NCBI GenBank assembly: GCA_034436155.1
Contig: DAOTVP010000041.1
Location: 28,378 to 92,377, forward strand
DNA from: GCA-2794515 sp034436155
GTDB taxonomy: Bacteria; Chloroflexota; Anaerolineae; Aggregatilineales; Phototrophicaceae
Length of the DNA stretch: 64,000 nt
Reading direction: 5' to 3'
Of the stretch, positions 7,143 through 16,405 are shown piece after piece. The position numbers and the translations under genes are program-made. Below the pieces are notes generated by a model. The model saw only the letters and a program-made list of their open reading frames with translations, searched no databases and was not told the DNA's origin. The stretch's first letter is position 1, and every line of letters begins with the position of its first letter.

Positions 7143-9722
7143 ATGCTTGTGCCACTCTCTTGGCTCAGAGAATTTGTCGAAATCGATATACCTGCCGAAT
7201 TGCTCGCCGAAAAATTGACGGTTGCGGGCTTAGAGGTGGGCAAAATTCATTATATTGGTGTGCCACAAACCCAAGTCGAAGGCATCCGCCAACCCACATC
7301 GAATCATCTGGTGTGGGATAGAGACCGGCTTGTTTTGGCGGCAATCCGTGAGGTAAAACCGCATCCCAATGCCGATCGGCTCGTGTTGGCGATGGTGGAT
7401 TATGGCGGTGCAGAACTGGAACAATGCGTCACGGGTGCGCCGAATTTATTTGAATATCGGGGTAAAGGGGAACTCAATCCGCCTTTGTGGACGGCATTCG
7501 CCCATGAAGGCGCAGAAGTGTGGGATGGTCATAGCGATGAACCCAAGCGCATGATCCTCAAGGGCAAAGATTTGCGCGGGGTATATAACAAAAGCATGGT
7601 GTGTTCCGAGAAAGAATTGGGTATGTCCGATGATCATGACGGCGTTATCCTCATGCACACGCAACCGCACGATTTAGCGGGCAAGCCGTATCCCCCAGGC
7701 GCACCGTTACAAGATGTGTTGGGCGATATTATTTTCGAGGTCGAACTCACCCCGAATTTGGCGCGGTGTTTTTCGGTGTTGGGTGTCGCCCGCGAAGTGG
7801 CGGCGATTTTGGATAAGCCGATTAGACCGCTGAGTCATGACTTCCTCGCAGAAGGTGATCCGATCGATGGTCAAATTGAGATTCAAATTCAAAATCCAGA
7901 CCTCAATCCGCGTTTTGTGGTGGCATTGTTGAAGAATACGACCATCAAACCATCGCCAGAATGGTTGCAACGGCGCTTAAAATTGGTCGGGCAACGTCCG
8001 ATTAACAATATCGTCGACATCACCAATTACATCACATTTGAATTGGGGCAACCGCTCCACGCCTTCGATTATGATAAATTGGTGGAACGCGCAGGCGGAA
8101 AAACGCCCACCATCATCACACGCTTGCCCAAAGAGGGCGAGACGTTGCTCACATTAGACGGGCAAAATCGTGTTTTGGAGGCGCATAATATCCTCGTGTG
8201 CGATACCGCAGGTGTCCTCAGTTTGGGCGGTATCATCGGCGGTGGCGAGACGGAAATTAGCGATACCACAACCAACGTGTTGCTCGAAGGCGCGAATTGG
8301 AATTTCATCAACATCCGCCGTTCTATGCAATCGCAAAAAGCCTTCACCGAAGCGGGGACGCGCTTCAGCAGAGGGGTGCATCCCAGCCAAGCGGTGATCG
8401 GGGTCTCGCGTGGGATTGAACTCATGCGTCAGACGGGTGGTGGCAAAATTGCGAAGGGTCTGGTGGATGAATATCCCAATCCACCCAAGCCGATTCATAT
8501 CACGTTGCATACCCGCGAAATTCGCCGTCTGTTGGGGATGGATTTCAGCACCGAAACGGCGGCGGATATGTTGCTACGTTTGGGCTTCGATGTGACCATC
8601 AAAGACGAGACGCTCCAAGTGATTGTCCCCGACCATCGCACCGATATTAGCGATGATCCGACCATCGGGCAAGCCGACCTCATCGAAGAAATTGCCCGTA
8701 TTCATGGTTATGATGCCATCCCGACCACCATCATGGATGATGCCATGCCCCCGCAGTGGGTGAATATCACCTTCGAGCGCGAAGAACGTCTGCGCGATGT
8801 GTTGGTGGATTTGGGCTTGCGTGAAAATATCAGCTATCGCTTCACCACGCCCGAAATCGAATCGTACCTCGTGCCGAATGGGGCGACAGGCAATTTGCCA
8901 TTCGACCCAGACCGTTATGTGACGATACTGAACCCGATTTCGCCCGAAAAGACGGTGTTCCGTCAGAGTTTGTTGCCCAATTTGCTCCAAACGGTGTTGG
9001 CGAATCGGCGCTATCAGAATCAACAGATGATTTTCGAGATTGGCAGTATTTACCAAACCACCAGCGCCGAATTGCCCGATGAATTGCGCCGTCTGAGCAT
9101 CGTCATCACAGGGGCGCGGGATAGTGGCTCATGGTTGGGACGTGTCGAGGGTGATTTCGATTTCTTCGACCTGAAGGGCATCGTTGAGGGCATCGCACAC
9201 GGCTTACACTTGCCCAATGTGCGCTATGAACCCAACAACGGCGCACATATCAGCTTGCATCCCGGACGGTCTGCGATTTTATATAGTGGTGATACGGTTA
9301 TCGGCGCGTTTGGTGAATTGCACCCGTTGGTGGCGCGTAGATTTGAACTCAGCGGCAGTCCCGTTTTGGTCACGGATTTCGATTTGGATGCGTTATTGCG
9401 CGTCTCGCAATTCGATTTCGCCGTGAAGCCATTGCCGATTACACCGCCCGTTTATGAAGATTTGGCGTTGGTGGTGCGCGATGATACCCCCGCGGCGATT
9501 GTCGAGGCGGTCATCCGTAAAGCGGGTGGCGATTTGCTCAAAGAGGTGACGCTATTCGATGTGTATCGCGGTGAGTCTATCCCGCAAGGGCATAAGAGCC
9601 TCGCGTATAGTCTGGTGTATCAGACCGATGAAAAGACGCTCACCGATAAAGAGGTGGCGAGCGTGCGGAAGAAAATTATCGGCGCGTTAGAGCATCAAAT
9701 CGGCGCGAAATTGCGGTCGTAG
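7143..9722 (+). CDS. pheT: Phenylalanine-tRNA ligase beta subunit
   Basis: The 859-residue beta subunit, slightly longer than usual (about 800). In order: an N-terminal tRNA-binding (EMAPII-like) domain to about residue 220 with extra loops, the B3/B4 domain holding the editing site (about 270-470), the B5 domain, the catalytic-like core, and a C-terminal ferredoxin-like anticodon-binding domain (about 765-859, ending in ALEHQIGAKLRS). A clear AAGGAG lies ten bases before the ATG. It works with PheS; the pair is split here by the SGNH gene but remains in one transcription unit. Confidence 0.95.
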   Translation: MLVPLSWLREFVEIDIPAELLAEKLTVAGLEVGKIHYIGVPQTQVEGIRQPTSNHLVWDRDRLVLAAIREVKPHPNADRLVLAMVDYGGAELEQCVTGAPNLFEYRGKGELNPPLWTAFAHEGAEVWDGHSDEPKRMILKGKDLRGVYNKSMVCSEKELGMSDDHDGVILMHTQPHDLAGKPYPPGAPLQDVLGDIIFEVELTPNLARCFSVLGVAREVAAILDKPIRPLSHDFLAEGDPIDGQIEIQIQNPDLNPRFVVALLKNTTIKPSPEWLQRRLKLVGQRPINNIVDITNYITFELGQPLHAFDYDKLVERAGGKTPTIITRLPKEGETLLTLDGQNRVLEAHNILVCDTAGVLSLGGIIGGGETEISDTTTNVLLEGANWNFINIRRSMQSQKAFTEAGTRFSRGVHPSQAVIGVSRGIELMRQTGGGKIAKGLVDEYPNPPKPIHITLHTREIRRLLGMDFSTETAADMLLRLGFDVTIKDETLQVIVPDHRTDISDDPTIGQADLIEEIARIHGYDAIPTTIMDDAMPPQWVNITFEREERLRDVLVDLGLRENISYRFTTPEIESYLVPNGATGNLPFDPDRYVTILNPISPEKTVFRQSLLPNLLQTVLANRRYQNQQMIFEIGSIYQTTSAELPDELRRLSIVITGARDSGSWLGRVEGDFDFFDLKGIVEGIAHGLHLPNVRYEPNNGAHISLHPGRSAILYSGDTVIGAFGELHPLVARRFELSGSPVLVTDFDLDALLRVSQFDFAVKPLPITPPVYEDLALVVRDDTPAAIVEAVIRKAGGDLLKEVTLFDVYRGESIPQGHKSLAYSLVYQTDEKTLTDKEVASVRKKIIGALEHQIGAKLRS

Positions 9723-9740
9723 GATGATATATATAAATTG

Positions 9741-9969
9741 CGGACGGCAAAAATGCCGTCCGTTGATATAAATGCACAGAAATAAGACGTGCAGAAGCGC
9801 GTCCAGTGAAATCGGCAATTTCAAATTATGGCATATTTAGGGACGATATACGCGCTTCACGCTAATCGTCCCGTACAGAAGCAATAATTTCTTAAATGTG
9901 TACAGGCGGACGAGCGAATCAGTGCAAAAAAGATATGTAGGGGTGGATTAGCGTAGCGTATATCCGCCC
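9741..9969. repeat. Cluster of four palindromic intergenic elements
   Basis: The gap between pheT and the MFS gene is almost filled with hairpins of the dispersed family: 9741-9762 (CGGACGGCA arms), 9786-9803 (GACGTGC / GCGCGTC), 9840-9872 (GGGACGAT...ATCGTCCC) and 9941-9969 (GGGTGGATTAGCG...CGTATATCCGCCC). The third is followed by a 22-base linker starting GTACAGAAGC (9873-9894), which recurs in reverse orientation at 20992-21013. The first hairpin may double as the terminator of the phe operon. Confidence 0.85.
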
Positions 9970-9989
9970 TTAATCAAAACAGACTTGTG

Positions 9990-11231
9990 TTATCCCTTCT
10001 GTTTTTTCGGCAATGCCAAACTAAGCACCCCCGCGATGACCACCGCAACCGATACCACTTGAAAGGTCGTCCCTAAGCCGATGAGGTCGGCTAACCCGCC
10101 GATAATCAGACTACCCAACGCGCCTGTGGCGAATATTATCCCCAAAATTGCGCCACCCGCCATCCCTTTGCCTGTGGGGATGGTATCTTGTGCCAGCACC
10201 ACGATGATGCTATGCACCCCGCCCGATAAACTGCCCGCGCCCAACGCCAAGATTAACGCCAGAACACCATCCGCCATCGGGAGCAAGAAAAAGGTCGGCG
10301 CAGAGGCGACCATCGTCACCATCATCACCAGACGGCGGTCAAACCTATCGGCAAAATTGCCCACCACCACGCCAGAGATGCCCGCCGAAATCCAAAACAG
10401 GCTGGTGATAAATCCATATTCGGCAGGCGACCAGCCTTTTTGTTGGAAGAGGGCAGGGATAAAATTCACCGACCCCGGATTGGCTAACCCGCGAAATGTC
10501 ACCATCACGCCGATAATCAACAACGGCACGACCAACGATTTGGCTGTGACCATCTCCATCGGCTGCGTTTTGCCAGAGGCTTTATCGCGCCCTTCTTTCG
10601 TCCAAACAGGGATAGACGATAGCATAAAGGTTGCGATAGGGAGCGCCAAAATCATCGTCATAAATAATGGCGAGGCGGTGTTATTCACCAACAGGCGGTT
10701 ATCGATGCCCAACGGTTGCATGAATGGCAATAACGGGTTTGGATTGGCATTATCGAGCAATAATCCCGCCAAAATCGGACCCGTTGCCAAGCCCAATTGC
10801 CCCAGCAGGAAAAAATAAGACATATTGCTGGCGGCGCGGGATCGATTGCTGACCGCCGAATGGAGCATCCCAACGGGGTGAACAGCACCACTGCCCACGC
10901 CTTGCAGGATGAACGGGATGAGCATCAGGTAATAATTATGGGTGGTGATGGCGACCAACAGCCAGCTCATAAACATGCCCATCGTGACCATCAAACCGCC
11001 CGCACCGAGCAAGCGCCCGCCATTTTTATCGGCTAATAAGCCAAACGCGGGTTGTGTGAGCGCCCCCGTTAATTGTTGGGCGCTGATGGCGAAGCCGATT
11101 TGCGTGTTGGTCATCGGCACAATCGCCACGCTCATAAACACCAGAATCACCGACCCCATCGACATAAAAATGTCGTTGGCGAGATGCCCAAATCCCACCG
11201 ACCAAAAAGAACGTTCCTTTGGGATATACAT
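9990..11231 (-). CDS. MFS transporter (fosmidomycin-resistance-like)
   Basis: A 413-residue inner-membrane carrier with twelve predicted spans in two halves. Motif A-like loops (FGLLADKNGGRLLG and VGNFADRFDRR) follow span 2 of each half. The segment GVGSGAVHPVGMLH in the first half resembles the Fsr/fosmidomycin-resistance group, which exports small compounds by proton antiport. I placed the start at 11231 (MYIPKERSFW), just behind AAAGGG; a longer open frame upstream lacks a ribosome site. The gene stands alone and its substrate cannot be deduced. Confidence 0.85.
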   Translation of the reverse strand: MYIPKERSFWSVGFGHLANDIFMSMGSVILVFMSVAIVPMTNTQIGFAISAQQLTGALTQPAFGLLADKNGGRLLGAGGLMVTMGMFMSWLLVAITTHNYYLMLIPFILQGVGSGAVHPVGMLHSAVSNRSRAASNMSYFFLLGQLGLATGPILAGLLLDNANPNPLLPFMQPLGIDNRLLVNNTASPLFMTMILALPIATFMLSSIPVWTKEGRDKASGKTQPMEMVTAKSLVVPLLIIGVMVTFRGLANPGSVNFIPALFQQKGWSPAEYGFITSLFWISAGISGVVVGNFADRFDRRLVMMVTMVASAPTFFLLPMADGVLALILALGAGSLSGGVHSIIVVLAQDTIPTGKGMAGGAILGIIFATGALGSLIIGGLADLIGLGTTFQVVSVAVVIAGVLSLALPKKQKG

Positions 11232-11363
11232 ATAGACCCTTTTTCGTGTTGTGTTCAATGGATATATTGCTACGGATATTTTACGAGGCGTAGGTCTTAC
11301 CATTTGATACCAATTTCATGCCCTACACACCACGCCCATTCTATGCTATCATATCCCCCACAC

Positions 11364-11450
11364 GGAGAGGTGCCAGAGTGGCCGATTGGGTCTGTCTCGA
11401 AAACAGATGTACCTGCAAGGGTACCGTGGGTTCGAATCCCACCTTCTCCG
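11364..11450 (+). tRNA. tRNA-Ser(CGA)
   Basis: An 87-base type II tRNA. Acceptor arms are GGAGAGG (11364-11370) and CTTCTCC (11443-11449). The anticodon loop CTCGAAA gives anticodon CGA, reading UCG. A long variable arm (TGTACCTGCAAGGGTACC region) and the T loop GGTTCGAATCCC complete the serine pattern. The CCA end is not encoded. Confidence 0.97.
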
Positions 11451-11498
11451 CTCCGCTTATCTCCCCACGAAAATCCCCCAATTCATAGAGGAAAACGT

Positions 11499-12029
11499 AT
11501 GTCTGAAGGATTGATTCTGCAACAACGACTCGCTAAAGACGAATTTTTTGAATATGACGACCAATCGCCCCTCAATGATGCCCAAAAAGTAGAATTCACC
11601 CACCTGAATTATTATCCCTATAACCCCGTGCTGGCGTTGGTAGTGGATGTGACCCCGATTGAAAATACGCCCCCCGCGCAAATCCTCACCACCAAAGATA
11701 CCATTCGCAATTATCAACGCTATGGCACATTCACGTTTGAGGTGGACGGTCAAGCGGTGACGCTCACGATTTATCAGACCCCGCACGGCTTTTTTCTGCC
11801 CTTTGTCGATGCCAACGCGGGCAAAGAGACGTACCCCGCGGGGCGTTATATAGATCCTGTGAAATTGCCTGATGGTCGGTTTGTGGTGGATTTTAACACG
11901 GCATATAATCCGTATTGTGCCTATAATGACCGTTACGATTGTCCGCTCACACCCGCCGAAAATCGGATAAGTGTGGCGATTTTGGCGGGCGAAAAAATCC
12001 CGACAGGTGATTGGGTAGAGTTGAAGTAA
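11499..12029 (+). CDS. DUF1684 family protein
   Basis: A 176-residue cytoplasmic protein ending in the hallmark block of DUF1684: FVDANAGKETYPAGRYIDP, then DFNTAYNPYCAYNDRYDC and PLTPAENRISVAI. The family is widespread and its biochemical function is not established. No signal peptide is present. The start ATG has GAGG eight bases ahead; the open frame extends back through the tRNA-Ser gene but that part is not protein. Its stop overlaps the start of the next gene (TAATG), so the solute-binding lipoprotein is coupled to it. Confidence 0.9.
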   Translation: MSEGLILQQRLAKDEFFEYDDQSPLNDAQKVEFTHLNYYPYNPVLALVVDVTPIENTPPAQILTTKDTIRNYQRYGTFTFEVDGQAVTLTIYQTPHGFFLPFVDANAGKETYPAGRYIDPVKLPDGRFVVDFNTAYNPYCAYNDRYDCPLTPAENRISVAILAGEKIPTGDWVELK

Positions 12030-13354
12030 TGGATATGCAAAAACGATATGTACGGGTGCGATTTATCGCGTCCATTGGCTTCATCGTTATACTATTTCTT
12101 TTATCGGCATGTGGCACATCACCCGCCGTCATACCGACACCCGAAACGGCGACCCCTGCCGTTAATACCACCCCATTACCCCCTGTACCGACCAATTTCC
12201 CAACCGAAAGCGCCAATTTACCCGCGCAACATTTTGTCGTGTGGTTTCCAGAGACGCTTGCACCATCCGATAACCCCGATGTGGCGACTTTGCTGAATGA
12301 CCAATTGAACGGATTCATCGCCGAACAAGATGAAGCCCTCACCATTGAATTTCGGTTGCGCCGATATGCCGAAACGGGCGGTATTTTGCCTACGCTCCGC
12401 ACCGCCAATAAAGTTGCGCCCGGTGCCTTGCCCGATATTACATTGGTGCGCCGTGAAGATTTGCCCGCGCTCATCCAAGAAGGCATCCCCGTTTTACTCG
12501 AAGGGCATTTATCCAGTAGCATCATCGGCGATTTATTCCCGCCTGCGCTCCAAATGGGGCGGGTGCAAAATCAAATTTATGCCTTGCCGTATGTGTTGGA
12601 TTTGAATTTATTGGCATTTTATGGCGATGAAAATCAACCGACTGCATGGACATTTGAAGCCATTTTAGGGGCGAATGCCTTTTGGAACTTCCCCGCAGGG
12701 CGGACGACAGGTCTGAATAGCGTCTTGTTTTTGCAATATTTGGCGGCGGGTGGCACACTCGCCAATGATGGTACGCTCAATTTGAATGTTGATGCGCTCG
12801 CCACCGTCTTTAATTTTTATGAGCAAGCCTATCGTGCCAATCTGATAGATGATTCGATGCTCGATTTTACATCTACGAGTGATTATGTTCGCTCGCTAAC
12901 ATCGGGTGATTTGCGGGCAGGGGTGATGAACGCTTCAACTTATCTGAGCCAACTCGATGATGATGTGCGTTTATTTTCATCGGCTATCCCGACTGCCAAT
13001 GGCGATGCCATTGCCCTGATGAATGGGTGGGTGTGGATTGTCACCGCGAAGACGGCGGATAAACAAGCAACGGCGTATCATTTTATAGAATGGATGATGG
13101 GCAATTCGCGCCAAGCGGATTATGCCCAATTGGTGAATCTATTGCCCTCACAACGAGGCGCATTGACACAAATGGCGCTCTCTAATGCCGATATTGCGCT
13201 CTTCGCCGATTTATTGAGCAACGCCGTCCTCATGCCAACCGATAACAACACGGGCGCGGTGGCGCGTGCCATTCAGACGGCATTCACCAGCGTCATATCG
13301 GGCGATATGACCGCCGAGGAAGCCGTCGAATCGGTGCAAAATCAGTTTGAGTAG
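12029..13354 (+). CDS. Extracellular solute-binding lipoprotein
   Basis: A 441-residue lipoprotein. The signal peptide ends in the lipobox LLSAC, followed by a Pro/Thr-rich linker and a family 1 (sugar-type) periplasmic-binding fold: FVVWFPETLAP, ITLVRREDLPALIQEG, YALPYVLDLNLLAFYGDE and FIEWMMGN near the C-terminus. Such proteins deliver carbohydrates to ABC importers, but no permease or ATPase for it is nearby. Translation is coupled to the DUF1684 gene through TAATG. A second ATG two codons later is possible. Confidence 0.85.
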   Translation: MDMQKRYVRVRFIASIGFIVILFLLSACGTSPAVIPTPETATPAVNTTPLPPVPTNFPTESANLPAQHFVVWFPETLAPSDNPDVATLLNDQLNGFIAEQDEALTIEFRLRRYAETGGILPTLRTANKVAPGALPDITLVRREDLPALIQEGIPVLLEGHLSSSIIGDLFPPALQMGRVQNQIYALPYVLDLNLLAFYGDENQPTAWTFEAILGANAFWNFPAGRTTGLNSVLFLQYLAAGGTLANDGTLNLNVDALATVFNFYEQAYRANLIDDSMLDFTSTSDYVRSLTSGDLRAGVMNASTYLSQLDDDVRLFSSAIPTANGDAIALMNGWVWIVTAKTADKQATAYHFIEWMMGNSRQADYAQLVNLLPSQRGALTQMALSNADIALFADLLSNAVLMPTDNNTGAVARAIQTAFTSVISGDMTAEEAVESVQNQFE

Positions 13355-13368
13355 ATGTGTTATTTTAT

Positions 13369-13450
13369 GGCGGATATACGAGGCTAACGCCTCTAATCCG
13401 CCAGTACAAATTGGGCTGTAGGGGCGGATTAACGAAGTGTATATCCGCCC
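13369..13450. repeat. Pair of palindromic intergenic elements
   Basis: Two hairpins in opposite orientation: 13369-13402 (GGCGGATATACGAGG...CCTCTAATCCGCC) and 13421-13450 (GGGGCGGATTAACG...TATATCCGCCC). They are separated by an 18-base linker that begins AGTAC and ends GTA. They lie between the convergent lipoprotein and coaX genes and could also serve as terminators. Confidence 0.85.
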
Positions 13451-13460
13451 TAAACCAGAG

Positions 13461-14258
13461 CTATGATTTTTTCTGGCGTTCATAAATGATCCGCAACCCG
13501 TCTAATGTCAATTCGGGCGCGATGGTGTGGATGCAATCGGTATGTGATTGGATGAGCGCCGATAATCCACCGGTGGCGATGACCAAAATATCGGCTTCGG
13601 CAGGGGCATAACCATGGCTCACCATCGCCGTCTTGATGCGCTGAATCAGACCTTCTATCAGCGCCACATAGCCCCAAAAAATCCCGCTTTGCATGGCGTG
13701 AATGGTGTTCCCGCCGATGGGGTCGGGTGGGGGTTGCAAATCGACTTTGTGTAGTCGCGCCGCTCGGCTCACCAATGCGTCATGTGCTAAGCCAATCCCA
13801 GGCGAAATCGCGCCACCGCAATATGCGCCATCTGCCGATACGACATCAAACGTGGTAGCTGTGCCGAAATCGATCACAATCGCGGGTTTTTTGCCATACA
13901 ATGCCACCACCGCCGCGGCGTTGATGATGCGGTCTGCGCCGGCTTGTTCGGGCTGATCTATGGCGATTTTCACGCCTGTATCCAGTTTATGCGTGACGAC
14001 AATCGGTTGTATGCCCACATAGCGTTCTATCAATTCGCTAAAGGTGGCGGTGAGCGGTGGCACGACACTGCCGATAATCACGCCTGTAATAGCTTTCCAA
14101 CCGACATCGGCGCTATTCAAAAAATTACGGAGCAAAACGGCGTATTCATCGGGCATTTTATCGGCGACTGTCCGCGCACGCCAATTTAATGCCCATGAAT
14201 TGGCAGTCCATAACCCCATGTGAACATTGGTATTGCCAATATCAATCACCAGTAACAT
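13461..14258 (-). CDS. coaX: Type III pantothenate kinase
   Basis: A 265-residue kinase that phosphorylates pantothenate in the first step of coenzyme A synthesis. The N-terminal phosphate loop is VIDIGNTNVHMG, followed by the PHOSPHATE-2-like segment GADRIINAAA and the IDFGTATTFDVV motif, all typical of the CoaX (ASKHA) fold. Length is normal. It starts three bases past the stop of the M42 peptidase gene, so the two are co-transcribed. No other pantothenate kinase is seen in the window. Confidence 0.95.
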   Translation of the reverse strand: MLLVIDIGNTNVHMGLWTANSWALNWRARTVADKMPDEYAVLLRNFLNSADVGWKAITGVIIGSVVPPLTATFSELIERYVGIQPIVVTHKLDTGVKIAIDQPEQAGADRIINAAAVVALYGKKPAIVIDFGTATTFDVVSADGAYCGGAISPGIGLAHDALVSRAARLHKVDLQPPPDPIGGNTIHAMQSGIFWGYVALIEGLIQRIKTAMVSHGYAPAEADILVIATGGLSALIQSHTDCIHTIAPELTLDGLRIIYERQKKS

Positions 14259-14261
14259 CGC

Positions 14262-15323
14262 TTATTCCACCTCCGCCAGCATGAATTGGGCGAGCAAATG
14301 TGATGAGTGGAGCAGGGCATCTTGATGCGTGCGCTCATAGGCATGAGACGCATCGACACCCGGTCCCGCCAATCCCACTTTTGCGCCACCACCCGCCCGC
14401 CAGTAGGCTGTGCCATCGGATGAATAATGCAAATAAATATCCACCTGATGTTTAATGCCGTTGACCTCTGCCAGACGGCGCAATTTATTATTCATATCAA
14501 AATGATACGGACCGCCACCATCTTTGACGCAAATGCTGACGGAAAATTCATCCCCCGCCTGACCAACCCCGATCGCGCCCATATCCACCGAGACCAATTC
14601 GGCGAGATTATCGGGCAAGCCATTCGCGCCACCATGCCCAACTTCTTCGTAATGCGAGATATGGATATACACATCCTGCGCGGGGGTGAGATTGGCGTGT
14701 TTAATTGCCATAAGTGCGCCATAGATACACGCGACACCCGCTTTATCATCCAAAAAGCGCCCACGAATGAACCCGCTTGGAGTGACTTCTACACGCGGAT
14801 CGATGAAGATAAAGTCGCCTACACCGATGCCCAATGCGCGGGTTTCGGCTTCGCTGGATGTGCGCTCATCTATACGGATTTCGATGGTCTCTTCGTTGCG
14901 TTCTAAATTGCGAATTTTGCTGTTCACATGCACCGATGTGTTGGCGGGGTGGATGCTCCCGCGAATCCGCCGATTGTCGTGTGTGCGGATGGTCACACCT
15001 TCCGATTCGATACCACCCCATAACACCCCGCCGATATTGATACATTTTAGCCGTCCGTTGGATTTAATTTCTTTGACCATCAGACCGAGCGTATCAATAT
15101 GTGCGGTTAACCCGATGGGGGAATCGTGTTTTTTGCCCGCGAGTTTGGCGACCAGCGCCCCTTTGCGCGTTTGCGAAATGGCTAAATTCGGCATCTGGAG
15201 CGCCTCAAACGCCTTTTGGACATAGGCTATCGCTTCGGGGTGATACCCAGTGGGGCTAGGGGTATTGAGTAACCCGACTAAAAAGTCGGTTATGGCAGGT
15301 ATATCAAAATTGAGTGACGACAT
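14262..15323 (-). CDS. M42 family metallopeptidase
   Basis: A 353-residue cytoplasmic aminopeptidase of the M42 (glutamyl aminopeptidase/endoglucanase-M-like, TET) family. Metal ligands are visible in TAHIDTLGLM, FLDDKAGVAC, the catalytic pair YEEVGHGG, SVDMGAIG and the late histidine in SHAYERTHQDALL. It trims peptides released by proteases, usually as a dodecamer. I placed the start at MSSLNFDIP (15323) behind AAAAGAG; an in-frame extension of 33 codons upstream has poor coding character. It is followed by coaX after three bases. Confidence 0.9.
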   Translation of the reverse strand: MSSLNFDIPAITDFLVGLLNTPSPTGYHPEAIAYVQKAFEALQMPNLAISQTRKGALVAKLAGKKHDSPIGLTAHIDTLGLMVKEIKSNGRLKCINIGGVLWGGIESEGVTIRTHDNRRIRGSIHPANTSVHVNSKIRNLERNEETIEIRIDERTSSEAETRALGIGVGDFIFIDPRVEVTPSGFIRGRFLDDKAGVACIYGALMAIKHANLTPAQDVYIHISHYEEVGHGGANGLPDNLAELVSVDMGAIGVGQAGDEFSVSICVKDGGGPYHFDMNNKLRRLAEVNGIKHQVDIYLHYSSDGTAYWRAGGGAKVGLAGPGVDASHAYERTHQDALLHSSHLLAQFMLAEVE

Positions 15324-15438
15324 CACAATGAACTCTTTTCTTGGTGGTGGGCAAAATCCCAAAAAATCCGCTATCATATACGTGTAACGATGTTTGTTTT
15401 TAATCATAACATGAGACACCACACAAGGGCAAAGTCAT

Positions 15439-16386
15439 TTGAGCAAAATTCATGTCCGCAAAGCCAAATTAGAAGATACAAGCGCCATCAGCACCTTATT
15501 ACGAAGCAAAATCGAGGTGTGGCAACGGTTTGATTCACAAGGGCGGGTCGAATCGCCACCATACGAGGCGCTTACCATTTATGAACGCTGGTTGCATGGC
15601 GGTGCTTGGATGAGCATCGAGACGGCGGTGATATGGTTGAATCATCTGTTGCGCGGGGGCGGGTTGCCCATCGTTATCACCCGCGATGAGACGGTAGTCG
15701 GATATGCCGAAGCGTATCTGAGCCATGAAGCCGAGCCGTTTGGGGTGCATGTGCATCTCGGTAAATGGCACGCGCAAACCCCCGCCGTGCAATCGGCATT
15801 GATGGATTATTTGGTGGCGCTCACAGGTGATTTCGCCAATCGGCTGACGGTGGCGTTTTCGGCGTATGATGAATCGCAAGCCCAATTTTTTAAGGGGTTG
15901 GGCATGTCTGAGGTGGCGCGGGTGCGCTATTACGAAGTATCTGCCCAATTGGGGCAGGGATTTTATAAAGCCACCGAGCATACAAAATCGAACCCCGCCC
16001 AAATAGACGGGTGGCAAATGCCCATCGGACGCACGCAAAGCGCCCGCTATCATTGGGAAGCGATGTTCCCGCGTTTATGGGATGCGGTAGAAGGCATGGA
16101 TGCACAACCGATTCACCGCTTACACGTTTCGGCGGCGGGTCATGAGGCGCTGGTGTGTGTGCAACGCCAATTGTATGATAGCCGTAAAGCCGATATGTGG
16201 TGCTGGTCTCCCAAATCGCTCACCGCGCCGTTGTTGGTCGCCTTGCGCGATTGGGCGCATCGGGCGGGTTATCGCTCGCTCAATCTGGCGTTGGATGATG
16301 TGAATGCCAAATTACTCGGCGCAGATGCCGATACCTTGCCCAACCAGCAAGTGATTTTTGGGATGAATGTGGATGTTGGTGGATGA
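15439..16386 (+). CDS. GNAT-family N-acetyltransferase, two-domain
   Basis: A 315-residue protein with an N-terminal GNAT-like domain (KIHVRKAKLEDTSAISTLL, then GYAEAYLSHEAEPFGVHVHL) and a second domain of similar size that ends in a shortened GNAT fold (LLVALRDWAHRAGYRSLNLA). The acetyl-CoA loop is not a clean Q/RxxGxG/A in either half, so activity is uncertain. The start is TTG with AAGGGC ahead. It is divergent from the M42 gene and 19 bases upstream of the hydrolase gene. Substrate unknown. Confidence 0.7.
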   Translation: MSKIHVRKAKLEDTSAISTLLRSKIEVWQRFDSQGRVESPPYEALTIYERWLHGGAWMSIETAVIWLNHLLRGGGLPIVITRDETVVGYAEAYLSHEAEPFGVHVHLGKWHAQTPAVQSALMDYLVALTGDFANRLTVAFSAYDESQAQFFKGLGMSEVARVRYYEVSAQLGQGFYKATEHTKSNPAQIDGWQMPIGRTQSARYHWEAMFPRLWDAVEGMDAQPIHRLHVSAAGHEALVCVQRQLYDSRKADMWCWSPKSLTAPLLVALRDWAHRAGYRSLNLALDDVNAKLLGADADTLPNQQVIFGMNVDVGG

Positions 16387-16405
16387 TATTGAAAGAGAGA
16401 GGATT

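Noticed and set aside
10081..10818. 245-codon open frame antisense to the MFS gene
   Set aside because: Low-complexity Pro/Asn/Ile composition mirrors the membrane spans of the real gene on the other strand.
11073..11498. Long open frame upstream of the DUF1684 gene
   Set aside because: It runs through the tRNA-Ser gene and antisense to the MFS gene; the DUF1684 similarity starts only after the ATG at 11499.
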